Source: Pogonophryne albipinna (Eukaryota > Chordata > Actinopteri > Perciformes > Artedidraconidae). Taken from it: a stretch of DNA of 64,000 nucleotides. Location: the NCBI GenBank assembly GCA_028583405.1, contig CM053259.1:21925951-21989950 (forward strand). Direction: 5' to 3'. This document shows, piece by piece, positions 11,846-42,609 of the stretch (within the stretch, counting starts at the first letter, position 1; every line of letters begins with the position of its first letter). Position numbers and translations under genes: made by a program. The notes under the pieces were generated by a model. The model saw only the letters and a list, made by a program, of their open reading frames with translations, had not been told where the DNA came from and did no database searches.

Positions 11846-12285
11846 AATACAACATATTAGCAGACCTCCAGTGATTCCGCACATATAATAATACATATTT
11901 CCCCTTATTTTTAGGAAACTATTATAAAAATGTCCGTAGATCGTCCTTGCAAGACATACATTCCAGTGTCATGTGACGTTATTATTCATCACAAAGACAT
12001 GTATAATACACCGTTGGAAAGGTATGTTATTCCTTTTTACTATGGTATATCATATGCTGTAATATGTGAATGTTACATTACACTAGACGTCAAAGAGTAG
12101 CCCTACCCCCTAATTCAGCGATTCGCGAATAAGGGTACCTGCACAAAATCGTGAAAAATTCAAATTGCCCAAGGGTGAGAACTCCACACCACCCTAGATA
12201 TCTTTATATAGACCCTATATATGAATAATCAGCAGAGAAAAAAACTTTATCAGAGAATTTGGGGTCAAGCTCCTGACTGCCGGAC
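11846..12285 (-). repeat. Right terminal inverted repeat (about 440 bp)
   Basis: Inverted partner of 8738-9167, ending TGACTGCCGGAC next to TA. Confidence 0.9.
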
Positions 12286-12353
12286 TATGAGGAATTACTC
12301 TGGAGTTTTCCAAGATTTTTGAAAATGGTGGTAGTAAAGAAATGGGTCTATAG

Positions 12354-13210
12354 TAGGGATGCACAATATTGGTTTTTTGAAACCGATACCGATACCGATA
12401 ACTTCCTGCTTCTCAAGACCGATACCGATAACCGATAATAATATAATATATATATATATTAAATGTACCTGTAGTTTTTGCACACCTGGTGGTAAAAAAA
12501 AGACTAGTAGTGAGCAAATGACATGAGCATTACTACTATGAACAAAGCAAAGCCAAGAACAGTTTTGACTCTTCAAAGTGACCATATTTATTTTCCCAAA
12601 TAAAGTTCTTGCCTTTTTCAAAAGCCTCGTCGATAGGTAAAATCCCCGGTGCCTTTGCAGCTCGTTTTTCATTCGCCGCTAGTTTAGCAGCGCAGACGTC
12701 TTCGTCCGCTTTTAACACACCATCGTAGCGATGGCGATGTTTCAGGTGACTAATCAGGTTGGAAGTATTATAGCTCGTTGCCTTTTTCCCTCCTCGTGGA
12801 ACTTCTGCATTGCATTTGTTAATACAAATAGCAAGCGAACTATCTAACTCTGAAACTTTGAAATAGTCCCATACTACCGACGACATGTTTGTTTACTGTC
12901 CTGGCTTCACGGCCGCACACCATTTACGTCACAGCCAGGCATGAGTTAGGGAGCGCTGGATTTGGGAAAACTCCCCTCTTCCTAAACCACTAATACCACA
13001 GTACTGGCAAAACGGGAGGAGTCGAGTGAAAAACAAGCGCCCCTCATCCCAATCCACCCACACCGCAGTATTTTTTTCTTTTTTTTTACCCAAAAAATAT
13101 ATTGTATATTATCGGGGCTATTAATACTTTTATCGGGTTTATCGGGGTGACGTCATAATTCCTAATATCGGACCGATAATTATCGGGCCGATAATTATCA
13201 TGCACCACTA
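12354..13210 (-). mobile_element. hAT element with BED-finger remnant, 857 bp
   Basis: Terminal repeats TAGGGATGCAC and GTGCACCACTA (one end TAGGGATGCAC, the other TAGTGGTGCAC when inverted) are flanked by an exact 8-bp duplication GTCTATAG (12346-12353, 13211-13218). Removing it rejoins the LINE reading NNYR/PISLL. Both ends are rich in ATCGG/CCGAT units, a habit of some hAT families. The interior carries a BED zinc-finger frame on the minus strand but no DDE/dimerisation region, so it is non-autonomous. Confidence 0.92.
12536..12886 (-). pseudogene. BED-type zinc finger fragment of a hAT transposase
   Basis: A 116-codon frame begins MSSVVWDYFKV. It has the BED layout: VWDYF, a CINKC-like Cys pair, a GG turn, then YNTSNLISHLKHRH with the His pair. 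BED fingers bind DNA at the N-terminus of hAT transposases (ZBED family). The rest of a usual protein of 600 or more residues, including the catalytic RNase-H fold, is absent. In this element the frame is the N-terminal stub of the parent transposase. Confidence 0.8.
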
Positions 13211-13310
13211 GTCTATAGTTATTAAAACTTGATTTATCACCAGATTTGAAAACCGGAATCACCTTCGCGATTCTCATTTCATTGGGGAAAATACCTTGTT
13301 CATCTCTGAT

Positions 13311-15045
13311 TGCTCAAATATGGACATCTGAATAATTATTTTACTGTGTGCTCTCCACAAATGTTCAAATGAGTGGTGATATATTGGCTTGACATCTCAT
13401 TTAGTGAGGACAGGCACATTGCAGAGCCATGATTGAAAGCTTAATGAATGATTCATAATCTGAAATGAAATGGACATTTTCATTTGGGCATCTGCAACAA
13501 TCATTAGCAGGACACGTACGATTTCTACATCAGAAATAAACAAACCGTGTCAATTTGGAGGTTTACTTGATTGTACCTGGAAATTTCGGTAGGTGCTGTA
13601 ATAATAAACACTGTAGAATGTGCTTATTAACAAACTAATATTCAAAACTCCATTTCCAATTGAATTATAGTTTTCTCACATTTCATTTAGGTTTAATTTG
13701 CTGTTTGAGGCATGTACTTTACAACATATTGCTAACCCTCTGCTGTCTTGATGTTCCAGGAATGTTTTGAGCAGGAAGGGATTGTTGTCGAGTGCGAAAC
13801 AAACAGATGGGATGAAAACTTGACCCACCTCTTCATCGGGACCACTCTGAATAGAAAGGAAGGAGGGTTATTGAAAGATCAGTAGGATATATATGGTATG
13901 TCATTCATTTATAATGGATGAATACAAAGTGCATTAAATACAGCTGTTTCTTGATCTCCCTATACTTCCATTTGCTGGTTTAGTGGCACACTCTCATTAC
14001 CTGCTTCCTCCAGTCAGTTGTTTATGTTACATAAATCAGAAAACAGGGTTTCCTGACTTCACACATCAAAAAGTAGGTCAAGGATTGGTCATATAAAGGA
14101 TGTGCTTGTCAGACGGAGAGAAAGAGAGAGAGACCTTGATATCCCAGCAATCCTCTAAGGATATACTCAGTTCTTTCTGGGCATGCAGCTGCTGTGCCTC
14201 GTGATAAATGACCTGTGGTTTGAGAAGCAAGGGGCGCAGCTCGGCCATGAACCCTATGATTTAAACCTTGTATGAAGACTCGGGGGAAGGGAGTATTTAA
14301 TATACAAAGGTTGTTTTGTAATGCCCATTTTCCAAAAGTAAGCCTAGCTTAGAGATTGCATTCATCTCTAAAAATGGAAACGCTTTAATGCATTTTTATA
14401 GCACTGCATACGCTGACATTATCCTTTGTAGGAAGATACAAAACATCTTACTGTTGTCAATATAATATTTGAAAATGAAGACCTGCATCCTGCCACCTGT
14501 GTTGCACTTTGGCTTTGACTTTCTCATCACTTAGGCAAAATTGCTCTCCAAGGCGTGGGCGAGTGACGCCTCTATCCACACGATGATCAGAACAAGGTGA
14601 TCTTTATGCCCTGCGCTATATTCACCCTCATTTTGAATTGGAAAAGAAAACATTAGACTGCGATTTATACTTTCATTTGCGGCGATTTGAAACAAACCCA
14701 CTTGACACTGATTGTTATTGTGCATGTGATATAATTGCCTATAGGTCAAACTGTATGCCAACTGTTTTGAAATCCAATTTCAGCTGATATCGTATTTTTA
14801 CCACATGTAGAGAACAGTTACCCTCTAGCATCATTTTCTCCTCCCACGCCTGTTTAACAATACCATGAATTGTGTACTATTGCAATAATTGCCTGTTTTG
14901 TGGACCTCGGGGCTGGAGGAGGTAATCCTTGTGCACAGAGACGAGAATGAAAACGTGTATATCCTGCCTTGGGGGAGCACAGGTAAGGGGCTAATGTACA
15001 CATCAACAGGAGCAGGAGACAGGACGAGCTGCAGAGCGGCTGCAG
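13311..15045. other. Upstream flank of gabbr2, no gene recognised
   Basis: Non-repetitive sequence. One 41-codon open stretch (13760-13885, plus strand) follows an acceptor-like CTGTCTTGATGTTCCAG and ends in TAG; it is reported as a finding rather than a gene. Confidence 0.4.
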
Positions 15046-15066
15046 TTCAGCACCATGGACAGAGAC
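15046..15066 (+). promoter_or_regulatory. RE1/NRSE site for REST
   Basis: The site reads TTCAGCACCATGGACAG followed by AGAC. This matches the canonical 21-bp RE1 at 19 of 21 positions when the common AT centre is used. Both half-sites (TTCAGCACC and GGACAG) are intact with standard spacing. It lies 1.53 kb upstream of the gabbr2 start codon. REST silences neuronal genes in non-neuronal cells, and GABA-B receptors are neuronal, so the placement makes sense. An extra inverted half-site GGTGCTGAA follows at 15091-15099. Confidence 0.8.
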
Positions 15067-15659
15067 GAGGCTTCACGGACATATCGCTGGTGCTGAAATT
15101 CAACTGAATTCTTTGCTTAGAAGAATACACTGTTACCCAAACATTTTATGATTTTACATTAGTTAAAGTTAAAGCAATAGGCATGGTAGTTATTTAAAAA
15201 CAGCCAATTATTCCAAGTTCATATGTCTTGATTATCTTCACATTCATTCTGAAAATGTAGTTTTCCTGGGACTCCTCAAAAAAAGATGTGGGACTCATAG
15301 CTGCATTTCGACACGTTGTGTTAACTGCCAGGTGTCACTGTTTATTTCACCACTAAATCAATGCAAAAAGTCCCGATCCCTTTGTTCATGACTAAAAATA
15401 TATTCTTTGTTGATCCTATTGGGGATTCTCTTTTCATCCTATATGCTTGAGATTCACGCAGCAAGCTGTCTGTCTTATCATGCGCAGAGGCAGCTCGGCA
15501 GGTATACAGCAGGTAGGGGGAATCAAAGCCCAGCTGATTGCAAATATCTCACCATCGCTTAGGGTGTGCGATTTGAATGAACCACAGAAATATAGCTGTA
15601 CAAAGTGTTTTTGATGTGACTGTTGTATGACGTGCTATAACAGGGCTTCATGCGTGTAT

Positions 15660-16596
15660 ACAGCCCTATATATTTAACTAGCCTGCTCTATGCATGTCTG
15701 ACACGTCGTCTGTCTCCTACAACATAAAAGCCCAGTAAATCACCCTTGGCTTTCAAGCCGCTAAAGAGTCTGCCCCGCATAAAGCCCATGCAGCCTTTCC
15801 ACCAGGCCGTTATATCCCCCTTCCTCCCCCTCCTCGTTTCCTCTCCTCCTCCACACTCAGTGCTCCCTCTTGCGCGCGCGGTGAGCTGCAGCGGCTTCAG
15901 CGCTTCTCTGACGCACCATCGGAGATGAGCATCCCAGTCCCACAGGCTGTCAAGGCACAATCTCTCAACATCTCCCCCTCGGACCTCTGCGGTCAAGAAT
16001 TCAACGTCATTTGTTTTTAGTCTGTTTACCGTGTCGCTTCGTTGTCTCGTAATCCGTCAGATTCAGCACTGCGTTGGAAGGGATGCCCACAGTTGCCATC
16101 TCTTGGCTTGGAATTTACTTCGGAGGTGATTTCTGTATCCGCAACAACTGTCAAGGAAAGTGATTGATCCCTGACTACTCTTAGGAATCTTTTTGTTTTC
16201 TGGGCATCCTGCAGGACATTCTTCTAAGATAAGTGGTTCAAATTAAAGGTGAAGAGGGGTTGAATTAGAGGGCTGCTGTGACAGGAGATCGTTTGGATGA
16301 CGGACAACGAGAGGCTATAGCTTTGCCACTGCAACGCGAATTTCTGCGCCCTTGGAATATTCTGATAGAAGCACTGTTATAGAGTAGAAACATTTTTTTT
16401 ATTTTTCTCAGTACAGTAATAATCAATACGACGAGTTTGGGCACTGCAGGGGCTGCTGCGGCTTTCGTGTCTGCTCTGTTTTAAAATACGATTTCCTTCA
16501 CGGGCGGGCGTCTGAGCATCCCGGACTAGCCCGACTCTGCGATGCCCAAACAGTGAGGGCACGGTGGGATCTCACTTGGTCACCCTGCACTGTAGC
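15660..16596 (+). promoter_or_regulatory. gabbr2: Likely gabbr2 promoter and 5' UTR
   Basis: The stretch directly before the gabbr2 start codon is locally richer in CpG than the flanks (for example TTGCGCGCGCGG near 15870). A TATA-like CCTATATATTTA lies at 15664-15675. No transcription start can be fixed from sequence. Several upstream ATGs exist (for example 16082), so some translational control by upstream ORFs is possible if transcription starts early. Confidence 0.45.
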
Positions 16597-16911
16597 ATGG
16601 CTCCAGCCCGGAGGGACTGCAGCGGCTGGGAGATGTTCCTCCCGACGGGATGTCTGCTCCTCTCTGTTTTGCTATTTCACCCTGCCCTGGCCAAGGTGTG
16701 TAACGACCGCACCAAACACGGACAGGACAACAGCTGGTTCGCCAGGGACGGGGAAAACTTGCCCATCATGGTGCTTATGCCCATGAACGAGTCGGCCCTG
16801 ATGAGCGGCATCAGCCAGGGCATCGAACCCGCGGTCCAACTGGCCATCCAGCACATACGGGAGTCCAGGAAGTACTCGTTCTCACTCATCACCAAAATCT
16901 ATGACACCGAG
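16597..16911 (+). CDS. gabbr2: GABA-B receptor subunit 2, first coding exon
   Basis: This exon has 105 codons from ATG to a phase-0 donor (ACCGAG/GTAAAC). Residues 13-32 are hydrophobic and end HPALA, a signal-peptide cleavage motif. From residue 55 the sequence LPIMVLMPMNES...GIEPAVQLAI...KIYDTE follows the first strand and helix of the Venus-flytrap module as in mammalian GABBR2 (IMGLMPL, PAVELAIEQIR, LYDTE). The mature protein forms the obligate heterodimer with GABBR1; this subunit brings the receptor to the cell surface and couples to Gi/o. Asn64 is in an NES sequon. The N-terminus differs from mammals, as is usual for this poorly conserved leader. GABBR1 fits less well. The next exon, expected to begin near CDNAKG, is not seen in the window. 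Confidence 0.82.
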
Positions 16912-16986
16912 GTAAACACACACACAGTAAATCCCTTTCACTAAGCTGCTGCTGCTGGTTGACCCAGGCGTGTTTAAAACAGTTGA

Positions 16987-17022
16987 GTGTGTGTGTGCGC
17001 GTGCGTGTGTGCATGTGCGCCG
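16987..17022 (+). repeat. Short (GT/GC)n tract
   Basis: Impure GTGTGTGCGC alternation just inside intron 1. Confidence 0.7.
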
Positions 17023-18603
17023 TGTGAATGGCACGCGCATTGCCCCGCACCACTCCAAACATTGTGCGTCCAAGGGGAAACATTGGGTTCTGTTATGATT
17101 GGAATATGTGCAGCCTCGTTGTCGGTGAGCGTGTTTTCAATGCGCAAAAGTCAAATGCTGTCTCTTTACCTCCCTTACCCGATGTTAATGCCTGTCCCCC
17201 ATATTGTCTCTCTGCTGTTGAGTGTCAGTGCGTTTTATTTGTAACCCGTTTTCACCAGGCTTTTCACTGCATCAGCCGGGCACTCCAAAGCCACTCTCTC
17301 TTGCTCTCCCTATATGGACGTTTGAATGATGACTGCAATCTCAGGATGAAACGGAGTGTGATACAAATGTCATTCATCGCTATCACCCAATGTAAATAAA
17401 AACGCTGCATTCGGTGGTTTTGCTACGATCACTTTATAAGATGTGTGTATGATTTAAGATGGCTTTGCGCTATAAATATTTTCAGTCACGAATCAGTGAA
17501 TCTGTTAAAGAGTGAAGGGCTGGTTCTCATGGTGCCAGAAGATGGCGGTAATTCGATGTACGATTTCTTCTGACTCCTTGCACCCTTGTAAGCAGCTGCA
17601 CCCCACAGCCTTCCAGCACCAAATTAGCATCTGTTTATTTGATAACAATAACATACGCCTGCAGTTGAAGTCCTCTCGAAGTTTAGTCATAGCTGAATCT
17701 CTGCAAGATGTGACATTGTTGGTATTGTTGTTTACACTTGATTTATTTAAAACAGCCAACAGTTCTGGCTTTCTTCAGTCATCCCGCTTTTTGGCACACA
17801 ATGCAATTGAGGAGCTTAAAACTGCATTTAAAAAATAATATTTAATTACAATGCATACATAAGAAAATAAAGATGTAAAGATAGTATAAAGCTGTTTAAT
17901 CAACCATGTTGCCATACCAACATGAAGGGACGTTGATAGTTTGACAGATCGGCTAAATCAACATTAAGACTATTGTCCAGTACATAAGATGACTTTGACT
18001 TGCTACTTAAATTAACAATATAACATACAACCATATTAACAATTTATGCTACAATTCCCCCTCTAGTAATACTTTTTGATTTCCTGTCGAGCACTTTTGC
18101 AGCTCAGTGTTGGTGCACAGGTGTGTCTGTGAAACGGCACACACATCTCTGTTGACAGAGGTAAGCCCTCACAGGCAGCATGCGCTCAGACCACGGGATT
18201 AATATGCTCTTATGCGAGTTATGATTTTTCTCCTTCTATTCCCGGGAGAGAAAGATGAGCTGGAAGCATGAGGTCAGTGGGCCAGCCTGACTTCCTGGGG
18301 ATGTCTTATAGTGATGCCCGCTTTCTAATACTGACGATCAATGAAACTTATGATAACAGTGATATATGATGACTTTCTGGTCATAGGCTAAACTCTAATG
18401 CGTCGTGGCACTTCATCTTCTGTGGTATTTGATATTTGTTTTGTCAACAGGCCAGCTGAAACTCTAGGCTCTGATCATGTTTTTTGAAATGTCAATATAA
18501 ATGTAGCGCCTGCACTAAAACACCCATGGTTTTCACCTCAATGACACATGCTAACATATCAAGTCAACACTTATTACATTATTATTTTTACAGACCTCAT
18601 ATA
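17023..18603. other. Intron sequence, nothing recognised
   Basis: Open frames here (for example 17028-17399, 17512-17838) have no family resemblance and no splice support. Confidence 0.45.
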
Positions 18604-18999
18604 CAGTGGCGGTTCTAGCTGATATGGCGCCCTGGGCGGTGCACCTTTCGTTGTTTAGTCTTTCAGTATGCACAATGTAGGCCTATTACCTTTTCAGAAG
18701 AGGAACTGTAAGAACAATAACACAACTTCCTACACTAATTCTTTCTTGGCATAACACATCTCACAAAAGATGGGCTACAACATATCAGTACTGTATAGGC
18801 CTATATTACAGACAGATTTTAATTAAGCCCCCAGTATGGAAAATTACACAAAGGACTTGTCAGTACAATTACCTTTTGAGGTGTTTGCTAAATGAAGGTG
18901 ACTAAATCAATAACGGTTATAATGGTTGTTTATAACGTTTTTTTGTGCCGCCCCCAGTCAAAATGCCGCCCATGTCGCCCATATCAATATCCGCCACTG
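18604..18999. mobile_element. hAT MITE, 396 bp
   Basis: Terminal repeats CAGTGGCGG/CCGCCACTG are flanked by the 8-bp duplication CTCATATA (18596-18603 and 19000-19007). The termini are those of the 36415-37620 family, but the interior differs. Confidence 0.93.
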
Positions 19000-19007
19000 C
19001 TCATATA

Positions 19008-31914
<12,907 letters not shown>

Positions 31915-32189
31915 AACCAGAAGTCAAAGAGATTTGACATGTTTTTTATGGAGTAACTCGATTAAAAAAAGAATGAAGTAGTTGAGCAGTGTGCAGATGA
32001 ACAGAGAAGAGAAGAAGATGTGATGTGAAGGATATGTAGTGAAAAGAGGATTCTGGGAAAGAAGGGAAAGCTGGATGACGGCTTGATGTGACTAGCGGGG
32101 AAGTGGTGCTGGGAAAAGGTGTGTGTGCAATGAAAGTCAGACAGAACATTTGGGGTTTTTGGCTCGGAAGCGAGAAGGAACATGACGAG

Positions 32190-32310
32190 TGTGCCAAGAT
32201 TGTTGCGGGGTTTTCTCATGTGACAGTTGCGGGGAACAGGCCTGCAGAGGATTGAGGGGGGGGGGGGGGGGGTCAATGTGCTGCAACTGTCACATGTCGC
32301 GCTTGGCACA
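32190..32310. repeat. Inverted repeat enclosing a G17 tract
   Basis: CATGTGACAGTTGC (32217-32230) pairs perfectly with GCAACTGTCACATG (32283-32296). An outer pair, TGTGCCAAG (32190-32198) and CTTGGCACA (32302-32310), is in register. The loop contains 17 consecutive G (32256-32272). Confidence 0.85.
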
Positions 32311-32494
32311 GTAGTGGACGAGTGGCAGGAGGGCGAGGAAAACACCACCCACCAGGATCCGTGGGTGGGGGGGAGGGGGGCTGGATGGCTGCAGAGCTGG
32401 AGAGCTGGAGTCCTGGAGTCCCCAGGCTTTGTCAAAGGGAAACAATACAATGCAGAGAGATGGATCTGCCACCAACAATCAGAGGAGTAACACC

Positions 32495-35178
<2,684 letters not shown>

Positions 35179-35874
35179 GGCCCGGTTCCAGAACAAAATG
35201 ACTCTGAGATTAGAGAGGGTGCAGTGGTAACGTGCTATTTTTATAAGTGGGGAGTGGACCCTCTAGGCGGTCTTCACCTCCTCTAGGGAAGATTTTTTTT
35301 TAAATATTGAAGTTAAAAGCATCAATCTGGTGCACTTTGAGAGCAAATGAAGAGATCTATGGATACATCTCTCAACACCCATATGAAACAGAACTGTAAA
35401 CAGATTTACTTTTTCTTTATGGATATTTTACAAATCACTCCCCTTTTAAGACCGAAATGTCTACATGCATAGCAGAAGATGGCATCTTTTTCACATGAAT
35501 ATTCCAGCCAATCTCTGTTTTGAAACCATGAGCTGCAAAATGAGCGCCTTAACCCACTGTACAGGCGAGTTGGGTACTTTTTTTTTTAAATATACCTGGG
35601 CAGGCTCTGTTTTGCCGAGGTCCTCTGGCACTTGCGGGCCGCCGAGGGGTGGCGGTGTTTGGGGCAACGAAGACGGCTGCGGCTGCTCCGCCTCCGTGGG
35701 CGAGGCGGGCAAAGCCGGCGAGTCGGGCGGAGACTACTATTATTATTATTGTTATTATATATGTAATATTTTTCACTTTTCATTTTTTTTTCACTTTTCA
35801 TTTTTCTAATGAGAGTGCATAACGACTCAACTCAGGGTGCAATGCACCCTTATGCACCCCCGTAGAACCAGGCC
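35179..35874. mobile_element. Chimeric non-autonomous DNA element
   Basis: Imperfect terminal repeats GGCCCGGTTCCA and TAGAACCAGGCC bracket about 696 bp. Inside, 35233-35348 is a diverged copy of part of the 36415-37620 hAT family. About 35590-35735 is sharply GC-rich (GCCGCCGAGGGGTGGCGG and similar), and a TTA repeat follows. No target duplication is clear, so the ends are tentative. Confidence 0.5.
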
Positions 35875-36414
35875 AAAAGACCATTTTATATTGAACCAGC
35901 AAGCAGACACGAAGAAATATGTGTTGTTGCTTTCACGTGCACTCCTGTGCCATGGTTGGAAAGGGAGTTTAAAAAAAAGAAGAGATTTCTTAAAATTTAA
36001 TCTGCTTCTAATTTTCTCTGAACGTAACATTATACTGCTCGGCAGACTCTGAGCGGGCATCACTCTCCATTTAATCTGCTGATTTGGCTCTTGGTGAGAT
36101 TAAGGGTTGTGGTTTGGAATGACGGAGAGAGTGAGAGAGAATAGCTGAAGAGATGAGATGACAGAAAAGAGTGGATAGAGACAAGAAGGCAGGGAGCGAG
36201 GGAGGAGGGAGTAAAGCAGAGTTGATTAGAACAGAATGAAAAAGGGGAGGGAGTTGTGCCGGCGCACTGAGGAGAAACGCTACGAAACACAAGGAAGAAA
36301 GGCTTGTTCTGTCTTGATCGGCAGGTAAAATCCACAAGGTTATGAGCAGCCATTTAGGCGCAGTTTCTAATCATTAGTGATGTCCTGTTCTCTTATAATA
36401 AAGCTGTTGACAAC

Positions 36415-37620
36415 CAGTGGCGGATTTAGGATTGTAGGAGATCCGGGGCTTAGCCCAGGAGTTGTTGGGGGGGGGGGGGGGGGGTGCAGGGGTACAGTGC
36501 TATTTTGTATAAGTGGGGGGTGGACCGAACATCCTTTAGGGGGGTCGTCGCCTCCTCTGGGGGGTCCAGGGGCATGCTCCCCCGGGAAGATTTTTTTTAA
36601 ATATTGAAGTTGAGAGCATCAATCTGGTGCACTTTGAGAGCAACATTAACCCTACCTTAATAACACCTTAAAGCGGACAAAAGGCACTGGAGAACACTCA
36701 TTAACACCCTTTAATGAAGCAAACTAATGCCTTAACTCACTCAAACAGTCGTTTACTTATTAAGGTGAAACAAATGTGCGTAGAGTTTTAAAGGATGCGG
36801 ATAGTCTCACCTTGATTCTGGCGCATTGCTTATCGTTTTATAGATCTATTCTCATCCACCATCTTTGTTTGTGACGTAAAAAATGTGTAAGAGTCACGTT
36901 TCTGAATCGGACACTCTGATGCAGTCACAGCCAATCGGAGTCTGATTCAGAGGGTTGCCTGTCAGTTCCGTTGTTATGTGTACTGAAACGAGAGCCGGTA
37001 TAATTCCACGCGCGAAAACAAAATAAAAAATGGAATACGTTATTTTAGTGTCTTAAAAGTAGACTGAGGTATGAAGGGTTAACGTTACATCTTAGGATAA
37101 TTTTTAGTCATGTTCTGTATACATACTAACATATAAGGGTATACTTAGTGTGGTTACTCCATGTTTACTAACTATAACATTAACGTTATATCACTCTTTT
37201 TCACTTCTTACTCAGTCAGCCAGAGTGCAGATATCACCATTAGATTCACAAACCTGAAACATCATCCATTTCTTCACTGCTGGTGATGACATTGTTGTCA
37301 GCTGCTGATACTGCTGCTGCTGCAGCTTGTGGCACCTGCTTCAATGACAATAACTTTCTAATATCCATAACTGTATAGGCTATTAGCTTAAAACTCATCA
37401 GGCACTAGGAAGGATCACTTCTACTTCAGGGCAGTCTACGCAGTACGCAGGCTGTCCCGCAGCGGATGCCTCTCTGGTGGACTCCGGTACTGCACATTAC
37501 TCCCGAGACGTTTTCAAAAAACAATTTTTTTTATTTAGTTTTTTTAAGTGAAACATCCGGGGCTTTTCAGAAAACATCCGGGGCTTGAGCCCAAGTAGCC
37601 ACCCCCTAGCGCCGCCACTG
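36415..37620. mobile_element. hAT-type non-autonomous element, complete copy (1,206 bp)
   Basis: It begins CAGTGGCGGAT and ends GCGCCGCCACTG, flanked by the 8-bp duplication TTGACAAC (36407-36414 and 37621-37628). A G18 tract lies at 36467-36484. It shares nearly identical sequence with 7332-8102 but keeps an extra internal block (about 37139-37477). No transposase is encoded. Confidence 0.93.
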
Positions 37621-37628
37621 TTGACAAC

Positions 37629-42491
<4,863 letters not shown>

Positions 42492-42609
42492 GTATGTGCA
42501 CACTCCTTGTTCTAGCCATTGCATTCATACATTTTCCTACATCACTGATTCTGATGCTGACTTTCACATCTCATTGCATTTATCACGCTGTACTCGAGTA
42601 GATTTTCTA

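Larger units (their letters stand above)
8738..12285 (+). mobile_element. Long-TIR DNA transposon with FEN/XPG-like nuclease gene (Academ-like?)
   Basis: A 3,548-bp element starts GTCCGGCAGTCA and ends TGACTGCCGGAC, flanked by TA on both sides (8736-8737, 12286-12287). Removing it with one TA rejoins the LINE codons exactly (IPH/ISKCN). The terminal inverted repeats are about 430-440 bp and highly similar. Inside are an N-terminal fragment (9191-9751), an intact spliced nuclease-CXC ORF (9712-11415) and AATAAA at 11539. XPG-type nucleases are, as I recall, encoded by some Academ transposons, but those are described with 3-4 bp duplications, so the superfamily is not settled. The coding part begins right next to the left repeat, so the N-terminal transposase region seems deleted. 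Confidence 0.85.
5890..13310 (-). mobile_element. 5'-truncated CR1/L2-like LINE split by four insertions
   Basis: Read on the minus strand, pieces of one non-LTR reverse transcriptase follow each other in order: 13310-13219 (IAKVIPVFKSG), 12345-12288 (YRPISLLPPFSKILE), 8735-8515 (QYGFQKNHSTS, HYGIRGQ), 8185-8103 (ending CGVPQ) and 7331-6507 (FADDT catalytic box at 7306-7317, VHKLSL, then the C-terminal RTWNGLHPDL). The gaps are exactly where DNA transposons sit. The wording fits the CR1/L2/Rex1/Jockey group. The endonuclease domain and 5' end are absent, and the 3' side runs to about 5890 with a hairpin in the UTR. It is a dead, old copy that served as landing site for later elements. Confidence 0.8.

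Noticed and set aside
8738..12285. Calling the long-TIR element Tc1/mariner because of its TA duplication
   Set aside because: Its protein has FEN/XPG and CXC motifs and nothing like a Tc1 transposase.
16564..16596. Upstream in-frame extension of the gabbr2 exon through a GTG
   Set aside because: The first ATG (16597) is followed by a proper signal peptide; vertebrate genes rarely start at GTG.
16597..16911. Reading this exon as GABBR1 or a natriuretic-peptide receptor
   Set aside because: The IMVLMPM and KIYDTE segments fit GABBR2 much better than the corresponding regions of those receptors.
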